From Toxonevra muliebris (lineage: Eukaryota; Arthropoda; Insecta; Diptera; Pallopteridae), in assembly GCA_963691655.1 (NCBI GenBank), contig OY829327.1, forward strand, positions 86,130,019-86,194,018: a DNA stretch of 64,000 bases. Reading direction: 5' to 3'. The first letter of the stretch is position 1; each line of letters opens with the position of its first letter. The position numbers and the translations under genes are program-made. Shown piece after piece: positions 25,226 to 36,500 of this stretch. Under the pieces are notes generated by a model. That model was not told the origin of the DNA. It ran no database searches and was given only the letters and a program-made list of their open reading frames with translations.

Positions 25226-28200
25226 CAAAGAGATTATATTCTAAAGAGGTTGCAATTCGCTCAGCAACATTTTACCGTTCATTTTCAAGAATCCACTTAT
25301 GGGCTAATGCGACCAATTGTTTGACTCGACCGAAAAGAACATGAGAAATCGACCAAAATGCGTTGGTTAACAAAATTTCGTTCGACTACACTCTATTATG
25401 TTAACGACATTTGCTAATAATGTGAATTGAAAAACATATGAAAGAATGCAAAGTCAAAATTTCTTGAATTTATGTGTACAATATGAGTAGAAAAATCATG
25501 TGAAAATTTCAATAATTAAAAATCGCAGAAATGTTCATTAGTTCCTAAACAATAATTTTTTAATTTTTTTGTTCAATTTATAAAAATTTCTTTGATTTAT
25601 TTTTTTTTCAAATTCGAATACCAAAATTATAGTTTTAATTAAATTTTTATTTCATTATTTATGGAACATTTATTTTGTTATATTCATATTGTTAAAGAAT
25701 TATTACAAATATAAAAAATGATTCTTTTATAAAAGACATTTTATATTTAACTTTGATTTTTTGCCGATACTGTTGGGATAATTATTAACATAACATTAAC
25801 ATAACATATGTTAATATTTACTCACGAACAAAATCCAATGTAAAAACAGAGTAAATTTTATACATCGAACAAAAGTTCGATCTCAATATACTAGAAATTG
25901 AGTAATGCAAAAACAAAATAGACATAAAGATTCGCTCATAATACAATAAAAATTTTACCTAACATTAGCTAATAACAGAAAAAACATGGAAAAAATGTTA
26001 ACTAACATTAGCTAATCCACAAAAACATTGCCGAATGGCTTATTTTCGTCAACTATCGGGAAAACAACAAAAACATACAAGTCTTCTTCTCATTCTTTGC
26101 TTCGGTTTTCTGTTACAATCAGATTTTAACATAAGATGCAATGTTAGTTCTTTTGTACATGTTAAATTGCATATATCGCTGCTACGATAACATGTAAACA
26201 AACAATTTTTGTATTTATTCTACATATATCCATATTAATTCTACAAACAAACAAGTGCACATGCGACGGAATATATTTTTGCTTTACTTCTTCTTTATTT
26301 TATTTCTCTTGCAAAAATCATAGCATTTTTAACTGATATTGGTAGATAAGTATAATATTTTGAAGTCGCACAGCTTTGGCACCTGAGGCAAAGTTGTGTA
26401 TTACTAAAATATAAACATTTTTTCTGTCCACACTAACTTTCCACCTGCTCTCTGTACCTTCGTTTTAGGGGATTCTTGGCAAAAATTTATTAAAAATTGT
26501 TCATGCAGGCTAAATGGTTTGGAATACTGGCATACTTCCCTCAAAAAAAAATATTTCTCATAAAAAAGTAAAGAGGGTGTCTGAATACCAAAATTGGTTT
26601 TGGGGACATTTACCCCAAAAATCCCCCAAAATAGCAATACGCCGAACAGCTGGAGGATTTGTGTAAAAGCAAACAATATATATCTTTTCATAGTAAACAA
26701 CTTTGTCTCAGATATCAATAATGTAAGATGAAAAACTAATAAAATACTCATCGATTACCACCAACACAAACATATACAATGCTCATAATATTCGCTGGCA
26801 AAATGAAAAATATTCAATTCAATCAAAATTCAATTTTGTTTGTTTACAGCAGCAGAACGGAAAATCGGCAACACCGCGCTAAAATACAAAATTGCTGAAG
26901 TTTGAATAAAAAAGAAAAATGTAAATATCGGATTGTGTGTTAGGTACAATTTTTTACTACGTTTATATTAACTCGCTTTCAATGGTGTCTGTCAGTCTGT
27001 TCAGTACAAATTTTGTAATCGATTTTAAACTAACTTCCCGATGAGCTAGAGACTTGAAACTTTAAATATAGTTCAGAACTGGAAGACAATGCAATATGAA
27101 GTATCAAAAATATATATAAATATAATAATATTTAAAATATTAGCATCGGAAGTTTTTCCATTTTTTCATAGATCAAAGCATTGAATTCATCGTTGTTAAA
27201 ATCATTGCTTTAGCGGGAGTAGAATATATGTATATGTGTATACATACACAAGTTCAAAGACAAATGAGAGTTTTGTTCCGCTTACAAAGAGTATAGATTG
27301 TAAAGAGATCGCAATTTGCTCTTGCTGGAATCGAAACAAAAAATAGTAGAAACCGATGGTGTGACAGCGACGGTTGTCAACACATCCAGCAGACAAAAAT
27401 GTATGAATGGACGAGTTTGACGTGTTTGATGAAATAAATATTTAACATTTCTTTTAGCAAATAACTTTCAACATTTACAGTATTTATATATTCTTTATAT
27501 ACAAATATGTAAACGTTTTGTTTTGATTTTATGAATTTTATATAAGAACTTTTAAATCTTTTTCTACTGATTTCATGAAATCAAAATGCGATGACTTCCA
27601 TTAAATTGAATGCATTCTTTTACAGCTCTGGTCTTTACTTAAAATCGATTGCAAAATTTCACACACACAAGACTAAAAAGTAAAAAATAACAATTTAAAA
27701 ACGTGGGACGCATATGGATAGAGATAAAATTGCTAGCCATTTAGGTGAACTATTCATCCATCAATTTCCTATTGCATGCGAACCACGTTTGTTGTTTTAA
27801 ATCATACAAGTATTTTCGTCCTACTAAAATTCACAATTACAAATTTTCAAGACAATCTGTATGGGATAAGGAATCTATATGTGAGAAATTATTTTATACT
27901 TTTTAGTCCATTTTAAAAACGTGGTATATTAAAAATATTTTTTATTTAAATTATTTTTATTGTATTATGAGCGAATCTTTTTGTATATTTGGTTTTTGTA
28001 ATACTCAATTTCTAGTATATTGAGATCGAACTTCTGTTCGATGTATAAAATTTACTCTGTATTTACATTTAATTTTGTTCGTGAGCAAATATTAACATAT
28101 GTTATGTTAATGTTTTAATAACTATCCCAACAATATTGGCAAAAAATCAGAGATAAATATAAAATGTTTTTTATAAAAGAATAATTTTTTATATTTGTAA

Positions 28201-28688
28201 TAATTCTTTAACAATATGAATATAACAAAATAAATGTTCCATAAATGTTATTGTAATACAAGTTTTATTAAAACTATAATTTTTATATTCGAATTTGAAA
28301 AAAAAAAAAAAATAAATCAAAGAAATTTTTATAAATTGAACAAAAAAAAAAAAAAATTATTGCTCATGAACTAATGAACATTTCTGCGATTTTTAATAAT
28401 TGAAATTTTCACATGATTTTTCTACTCATATTGTACACATAAATTCAAGAAATTTTGACTTTGCATTCTTTCATATGTTTTTCAATTAACATTATTAGCA
28501 AATTTCGTTAACATAATAGAGTGTAGTCGAACGAAATTTTGTTCGATCCAACGCATTTTGCTTGATTTCTCATGTTGTTTTCGGTCGAGTCAAACAATTG
28601 GTCGCATTAGCCCATAAGTGGATTCTTGAAAATAACCGGTAAAATGTTGCTGAGCGAATTGCAACCTCTTTAGAATATAATCTCTTTG
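25226..28688. mobile_element. Large inverted-repeat element IR2 (arms about 730 bp)
   Basis: The left arm 25226-25953 and right arm 27952-28688 are close reverse complements along their whole length. Landmarks on the left, mirrored on the right, include caaagagattatattc (outer end), gaatccacttatgggc, ctacactctattatg, gttaatatttactcacg and gattcgctcataatac (inner end). The central spacer (25954-27951) is about 2.0 kb and shows no transposase. Such arms could fold into a long stem. No target duplication is visible at the outer ends. Confidence 0.85.
25954..27951. other. Spacer of IR2, no gene recognised
   Basis: The largest frame is 115 codons on the minus strand at 26404-26751 and matches nothing I recognise. 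AT-rich with no obvious element termini. Confidence 0.5.
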
Positions 28689-31681
28689 GATACAATTATA
28701 GAGTAGAGGTTAAACTAATGTATGCAGTTTGCATAAAAATAGTTTAGCTGTTAATTTAAAATTTAATTTATTAAAAGCATCAATATTTAAAAACTATTTT
28801 ATTACTATGAAACGTATACCAAAAAATTCCGAAAAAAAACTTTGTTAGATGCGCTTAAAAATTAGCATTTATTTTTCAAGGTTTCTATGGTTTTGTTTTT
28901 TTTTTATGTATAAATAAAAAACTCTTTGTTAATAGCACTTATTGCTGCGCAAACATAAACAAGCAAACAAACAGAGCAAAATGATGCAGCCATCAGCAAC
29001 AACAAACGCAACAACAACAGCAGCAGCGGCGGCAACAAGAGCAGCAACAACAATAAAGGTTGATTTACATAACCACAGTTTTTCCTTGTTTCCCTCAGAG
29101 CATTCATTCAATTCAGCATTTTATTTTATATCCTCTGCAATTTTCAATCTATAAATTTATTTTTACCAAACATAATATACTACATACTACAATAAAATAC
29201 AACAATATATGTATATGCATGTAAATATGTTTATATGTGAATATGTGAGTGAGTGAACATGAACGCCGAACACATGCATGCGGCAGCAGCAACAATGAAA
29301 AAACAAACAATAAAATTTACAAAATAGCAACAACAACAACAACAACAACAAGGACATAGTTTTGGCGGAAATACGTGAAAAATGGAAAATTTTACATACA
29401 TTTACCATTTTTTTTTTTGTATTGTTTTGTGCCTTACAAATTCAGATTGATTGATACAAGCAACAACTACACAATAATAAATGATTTAGTTGCATTGAAA
29501 AAAAAAAGCAAATGCATTGGTTTATGTTTTTACTTTTATTGTTACTCTCCAGTAGTTGTATCTATTTGCAAAAAAAATTTCGAAATTTTTTCTCACAAAT
29601 GCATAGAATTAGTTTCATGAATTTTATTTGTTGTTGAGTGCATCCAAAAAAAAAAAAAAATATATATATAAAATAAGTAAACAAATGGAACTGCAATGAA
29701 ACAATTTCATCAGTTTTTCCAAAAAGAATTTTTTTTTATTTAATATCAAGTTCAGTTTTCATTGCAATTTATGTTTGTTTTAGGTAAAATTCAAAGGATG
29801 CATATTGTACTTTTTCCTAGAAATTAACTTATAATTTATATTACAGAAGAATTTTGAAAGAATTAAATGTTTAATTTATAAGAATTTATTTCAATTAAAA
29901 AGATTCGGTACGAGGTAGAGCGAGAAGGACAATGTCATGACACTGCGGCTCTCTCTTACAAACACTCTGCTGTGAAGGCGGAATTACATTTGAATGTAAA
30001 TTGCCTAAAATTCTTTCAGACAATTTTTTTTGAGAGTAAGTTACTTTGATCGAGAAACTCTCAAAACGGCTTCCTGAGAGCAGTAATTTTCTTGCAAATG
30101 TAAACCCCGCCTAAGAATACAAAGAAAGCGTATCCTTCATACTTTTAAGCGGACCTTACACGGTCAGTAATAATGGTAGTATTTTCAAATACTGGCAGTA
30201 TGTTGATCGTATGAAGTAAAATATCCCATCATTACTTGGAATGAGAAAAATATTGTCTTTCTGATTATTTCTGTCAGTATTTGTTGTAAAGCGATTATCA
30301 CTGACTGTGTCAAGTGCATTTATAAAAAGAAACTAGTTATTTGAGACTGTCGAAATGTGAGAGAATAATTTCAATTTGAAAAATAATGAAGCTATCATCA
30401 TTAATAATGACAGTATTAGTAATGTGGCTAAATGCTTTATATTTAATGTTTGCATACTCAGAGAGTAGATCACAAATGAGACGGTTTGAAAATTGAGAGC
30501 CATGCATAAAATGTTTTCTCTCTCTCTGGTTTTCTCATTTTTCCATCACTCTGTCACCTACAGGCGTTTGTATAGCACTTTTGGCATACTAAATTATTCC
30601 AAAAATTATACTTTTAAAAGTATTTTTAAGCTTTTTATTACTTTTCTCGCTTTGCAAAAACAACATTGGTTTAAAATTTTGTTGAATAGGATTCATTCAT
30701 TATCCTCGTAAAAATGTAAAAAGCATTTCTCTCAGAAAAAAAAAAAAAACAGCAAAATGAAAAATTTTTTGTTGAATTAAATTTTTGTTAAAAAAAACTA
30801 AAATTTTTACCTTACAAATAATATTTTCAGTAAATTAATTAAAAATTATTTTACACATGTAAACCAGCATGAGAACACATACAACATTAGCCTCAAAGTC
30901 TGTGGTCGTGTTGAAGATTAAGCGTAAACATGGCAATTGCGGTTAAGGAATGGCAACAACATGAAACAAATGCAGAATAATACAAAATATAATAAAAGCT
31001 ACAGAAAATTGTTCTACTGGCCATAATTAGGTACACAATTGCAAATGCTCTGTCTGGCTATTGTCTTTGGGAGGGGTAATAGATGGAGCTGTTGGAGACA
31101 GTATGAAATATGGCTTTGCATAAATAGTTTGCAATTTGAGGAGCTAGTGAGAATATATTGTGGCTTTAGGATTTATTAGCAACTGATTTCCAAATATCAA
31201 AGTTAAGCGTTTATCACATTATGGGACATATTTAACTTTTTCTGAACTTTCAGAATATGCAGAAAATCAAGCTTCCAACTTTCTTGTTTATTTCCAATAT
31301 TTTTTCACAACTTTCTATACTTTTCTGCTACAGTTTATCTTATTTTTACTTAAACTATAAATATCATATATTTGCACAATTACAATTGCAAATAGGTTTT
31401 TGAACAATAACATGTACATCCTTAAATCCCACAAGATTTCCAACACACATTGCATTGCTTTTCCTCCAAACGAAAAAAAAAATCCCTAAGTAAAACAAAT
31501 CAGAAACGCAGAGCAGTGAAGAAATTACACACGTAAAAAAATTTAATTAAAAAAGTAGTTGAACCTACTACTATTCAGATAGAACTATTACGACCGGGCA
31601 GTAGCGTATTCAGGGGGAGAGCTATAGGGGCTAAAGCCCTCCCCCCCTAGAACCCGACAGTTTTATAGTAAACAGTTATTG
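28689..31681. other. AT-rich noncoding DNA with CAA/CAG repeats
   Basis: CAA/CAG-type runs at about 28997-29055 and 29329-29351 give low-complexity ORFs on both strands. A small hairpin element at 29976-30112 is listed separately. No host exon was recognised. Confidence 0.5.
29976..30112. repeat. Small hairpin element, MITE-like
   Basis: The ends aggcggaattacatttg (left) and caaatgtaaaccccgcct (right) are imperfect inverted repeats over about 17-18 bp, enclosing a 137-bp unit. Inside, gagagtaa and related motifs are also roughly mirrored. The size and terminal pairing suit a miniature inverted-repeat transposable element. No target duplication was established. Confidence 0.45.
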
Positions 31682-33008
31682 ATGTGTAAACATTTTAGCT
31701 CACGGTATGGGCAAAATTTCAAATGTGTAAAATGTAACAATAACTGTATCGTAAGATGTAAGATAACTGTAACGTCCAGTTCCCGTCTCGCTCTCACTAC
31801 TGAGCGGCATGACTGTGCTACTCTAAACAACAAAGAGAAGAGAGAAGGGAAGAAGAGAGGGAAAAATTAAAATACGAGCGGAGTTTGTTTGTTTATGTTT
31901 CGATCAATTTACTCACACATATATGAGCATACGAAAACAAAATGTGTGTGTACATTTATTAGTGGCAGAATTATTTGTTGGTGTTAAACGTGTGGAGATC
32001 GACTATACCATACAAGCAGAGAAATCGCCGTAGCAAACACAAGCATTTGATAGGTTTTGAATTCGGTTAGTTAGATTGGATTAAAATTACATACTTTTTA
32101 AAATATAAAAATAATACAAAATTATAATAATAAAGAATCTAGGTTTCAATATATGTATAAACCAATTGTAGTAATAATGATAGCAAACCACGGCATTATA
32201 AAAATTTTGCTTTGTACATTAACCCTTTTTTTATCTATGTAAATAGCAAAAATGTTAAACAGAAAAAATCAAACTTATTTATTATAAAATCACTTATTTA
32301 CTTCAAAGTAAATATATTAATTATTATTTTTATTAAATGCAGTTAAGGCAAATCTCTTTGCGGTGCTTTTAAAAAGTAGTGGAGTGACTGGTCACCCCTG
32401 TTGCTTTTCTAAGGTTAAATAAGGAAAGCATTTATCATCGCCTGAGAATTGATTTGGCGTATGTGTGTACAAATTCATATACCTATACGCCAAATCATTT
32501 CTCAGGCGACGTTATGTTAAATTTTCAAATCTAATAAAATTTCAAATCGACAGGAAGAAAAACTTAAAGCGCGGAAAAAAAGATGCAATTGCAGTTGCGT
32601 ATATGCGAGCATATCGTGCCCGATGCATTCAGTAAAAGAAAAATGATTCAACTACAACATATCAGCCCTATTCACGATTTGGTGCAAATGCAAGATATTT
32701 CTGTTATCACAACAACAACCACATACGATATGGAACAAAAATTTGCATTTGCATTGATGAAAGGCCATTTGCAATTTATAGTGAATTGGGATATTACATA
32801 AATGTATATAAAAGATAATGATATCTAATAAATTTTTAAGTTTATAAAAGAATTCTTTTAATTTTAATTATTTACCTAAGCATATAGATTATACATCAAA
32901 TCCCTATAAATGACTATACATATGTGAGCTTATGTATATGGCATTCAGTTGGCTTAACTGTTTACACATCAAATTTCTTGCGTGCCTTGCACGCATCCAT
33001 TGTTTTTT
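31682..33008 (+). repeat. Unclassified dispersed repeat, copy 2, with extra internal segment
   Basis: Homologous to 21197-21847 on either side of an additional 610-bp stretch (31873-32482). At the right edge of that stretch lies a strong hairpin: a 24-bp arm at about 32439-32462 (starting cgcctgagaat) pairs with 32484-32507 (ending tctcaggcg) with one mismatch around a loop of about 21 bases. Copy 1 has only the right arm. A 72-codon frame at 32583-32801 (starting MQLQLRICEHI) is open here. Its first 30 or so codons are conserved in copy 1, but I recognise no domain. Confidence 0.65.
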
Positions 33009-33299
33009 TTTGAGAAATCAAACATATTTAGATTTTTCCAAAAAAAAGCCATCAGCAATGAAAAGTATATGCTTTCAACAAACGAAAAACTTTAGGATTT
33101 AAAATATTATTTTATATTATATTTTATTTTAACAATCATAATTTAATATAAATATTAAAATGAGGTCGGACATTTGAATTAATTCTGATTAGCCGCCATG
33201 CTGGGCGTGCCAATAGAATGCACGTTACAGTGCAACTGATTATTAAATACACTCGGACTACATTAAATCTACAATTTCAACGCCTGCTTATAAATGTCA

Positions 33300-34690
33300 T
33301 ACTTTTAGGTCTAGTTTTTGGATTGAATTTTGTACTGAATTTTAGTCTGATATTGGTTTAACTTTTCCGTTTTTGATCTGAATTCTGGTTTGATTGTAAG
33401 TCAGAATTTTGTTTTATTTTAATTTTAATTTTAATCTGAATTTGGTTTGAGTTTTAATCAATGTTTGGTCTAAATTTTGTTTTGCTTTCCAGCGTTTTAA
33501 TCAATGTTTGGTCTAAATTTTGGTTTGCTTTTAATTTGTATTCGGCGTTTTTTAGCCTCATTTTTAATCTAACTCTTAGTTTGAGTTGTGGTTTATATTT
33601 TCATCTGAATTGGCTTGATTTTGATACTTTTTTGGTCTGAATTTCGGTCCGAAATCGGTCTGAATTTTTTTTGAAAATTTGGTCTAATTTTTGTTTAATT
33701 TAAGTTAAAATTTTTTGATTTTGAATTTTTGTCTGAATTTTGGGTTACTTTCGTTTGGTATTCGGTGTTCTTTTGGCCTATAGTTTTGTCTAATTATTGG
33801 TCTGAGTTTTGGTCTACATTTTTTTTTTTTTAATTTTGGAATCAATTTAAAAACTGATTTTGGTTTTGATTCGTTCTGAATTATGGGTTTTTAGTCTGAG
33901 TTTTGACCTGAATTTTATCTCATTTTGGTCGATTTTTTTTGGAATTTTGGTCCGATTCGTAGTCTGAACGTTGATTTTTTTTTAACCGGTTGTTGCCCGG
34001 TACCCGAAAGCGTGTACGGATCTCGTTGAAATTTAAAATGTATTGGTTTTTGTGGTCAAAATAAGATATATTTACATTTAAAGTAATGTATAACAGGCTT
34101 AAAGAACGTATTTAATTTTTCATAAAAATGAAGTGCTTGGTTATGGAATTGTGAGATCGTAAACTCACCACCGGGCCAATATTAATAGTGATATCGATGC
34201 TAAGAGTGATATGAATATATATTTTAAAAATTCGTTTAAAGTACATTCCAAATCAAGTGTTATTTTAATTTAATTTTTTTTCGGATTTTTGTTTCAACAA
34301 AAAATTACTCAAAAAATAGAGATGTAACATCAAAATTTTTTCTCAACAGAAATTAAAATTTCCTTCAAATTGTTTTCTCTATATAAAACCATCAGAAAAG
34401 TCATATTCAAAATTTGGATCTGAATTTGTTCTCATTTTAATCTAGATTTTTGATTTGAATTTGTTTCTTTTCTTGGTTTGAGCTTCGATCTGAAAAAAGT
34501 ATTTGAATTTTAGTTGCAAATTTGGTCGAAATTTTCGCCTTAATTTCTATCCAAGTTTAGTTTGAATTTTGGTCACAGTTTTGTTCCAGTTATCTTTTAA
34601 TTTTTGACCTGTATTTGATAAAATTTTTGCACAAGTTTTTGGTCTAGGTCTGGGTTTTGGTCGATAGTTAGTCTGATATTTATCTTGTAT
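33300..34690 (+). repeat. Degenerate T/G-rich minisatellite-like tract
   Basis: Variants of ttttggtctgaatttt recur dozens of times at irregular spacing of roughly 12-25 bp between 33300 and 33985 and again between 34415 and 34690. A larger unit of about 44 bp (ttttaatcaatgtttggtct) is duplicated near 33450 and 33494. The plus strand is strikingly poor in C and rich in T and G. The interval 33986-34414 is less repetitive and may be an insertion. Confidence 0.7.
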
Positions 34691-34796
34691 TTTAGTAATA
34701 TTAGCCCCTCAATTTGAAATCCTAGAACCGCCAACCGCCACTGCAACTGAGTTCTAATTAAAAAGCAACAAAATTCGACACATAAAGCAAAAGTGC

Positions 34797-36500
34797 ACAG
34801 CATATAAACGAAAACCTTAAGGCACTGCCACATAGAGTCCGTTGTGTACATGAGAGCGAAGTCTCTACAACTGACACTAAGTAAGCGAAGGAGAGAGGCG
34901 ACACAATGCATACGTTGCCAACGGATATACAATCACACACAAAATTAATCAGCTGATAGCTGTCAACACTCTCCACTCTCTCTTAACGGAGTTGCTCAAC
35001 TTCTTGCGTTATGCACCAAACACATTGACGACGGCAGCTACACGACTACATCTGTCAAATTATAAAAACAACATGTTCTTATGGAGACGATTATTTTGAA
35101 GACGACACGACCACATGACCACCGACCACAATTGTAGCTGTAGCCAATTTTAAATCTATTTATAATTAGACAAGCGACAGAGAGAGGAGCGAGTTTGCTT
35201 TTGTTGTTTTGGCTGTGTTTGCTGTAGGTGGTGCCCAGTGCTGTCGTTTTGAAAATTTTATGGGGAGGAATTTTTCCTTTCGAGCGGAGGATTTTGCTTT
35301 TAAGGGGAGGAATTTTTCAAAATGTCTTAAAAGTTTTTAACAAAGTACAATTGCTAAAAGTTCCACTAATGGATAGAAATTGTTTGTTACAAATTTAGTC
35401 ATAGTTAAAGCTTTTAAGTTAGGAAAAATAATCCAATTTATATATAAACAAAATATTTCATCTTTGGAAACAAACGGTGCAATATTAATATTAGTAAATA
35501 ATAATTAAAAAAAAAACAATGAAGATTAAAAAAGTAAAAGAAAACATTTCTTCGTTCTTCTCAAAACCGGGTATAAAAAAAATAAGATATTATTTGTGGT
35601 ATTTTTGAACTAGCTCAATCGAAGGGACACAGTCGGAGTCATCACTTTTTTTTTAGCATTTCCTGACCAACCATTACTGCATTAACAGTTGCAGTCAGCA
35701 AGCAATTTATTGATATTTATTAAATATGCAAACTTCATTTTACGCAGTTTTTCTGCTATTGATTTAAATTGTCACAAATTACAAACATTAAAACAAGTAG
35801 CAAATTTCGGAAATGGAACGCGTAGTTTTGAAACTGAGGAGATTTTTCTGAAATTTTTAAAAGATGGTGCTCTCAGTTGATTACAAAACATAGTTTCTAT
35901 CTTTCTTTTTCTTATGGGAAGTATGATTAGAAGTACTTTTGTAAGAGCAAGACAATAATATTACCTGTGGGGTATCATTTTGTCAAAATTACTGAAAAAT
36001 CCTCTCAGTTTCTTCTCATTTGCTCATTGCTTTTGAATTTCGGCAGTACCCTAGCGACAAATAAAACAGAGCTAGTCATAGTAACAAATATTTCACGGAC
36101 AGAAACGAAAATAGCCCATCAGAAAACATTTTGTTTGATTTATGTTTTTTTTTTTTTATACAACCCAAAAATTCAAAAATATGGAGTATAAGGATTTTTT
36201 CCGTTTAGGGAAGACAGGAGGATTTAGATTTGAGCAGAGTACGAATACTCCGATCGGAATACCTTCGACAGCACGGTGGTGCCGCTTCCATTGCGTTTAT
36301 TAGCTGACTACACGGCAACAGTTGTAGCCGACAGAATTTCGTAGTCGTGTAGCTGCTATCGTCTATGTATATGGACCATTACTTCAACGTATACGCTGTG
36401 TATGGTCCACAGCACATACGATTTCATATATTTTATCTTAGTTGTCAGTTGTATACTTCGCTCTCACGTACACAATGGACTCTATGTGCCAGCGCCTTAA
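34797..36500. repeat. Decayed long inverted repeat IR3
   Basis: Blocks on the left reappear in reverse complement on the right. Ccttaaggcactgccacata and gagagcgaagt (34813-34862) pair with sequence at about 36450-36500. Cagctacacgactac (about 35036-35050) pairs with gtagtcgtgtagctg (36341-36355). Ggtgcccagtgctgtcg (about 35230) pairs with cgacagcacggtggtgcc (36268-36285). The arms are patchy, with indels and about 1 kb between inner ends. This is an old foldback-type element or a decayed palindrome. No coding function was found in the spacer. Confidence 0.6.

Noticed and set aside
28942..29154. Thr/Ala-rich 70-codon frame
   Set aside because: Arises from CAA/CAG repeats, with overlapping poly-Leu frames on the other strand.
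31684..32965. Solo LTR (TGT...ACA ends)
   Set aside because: Homology to the copy at 21.2 kb continues beyond the right ACA and the two copies do not share the flank pattern of a 4-6 bp duplication.
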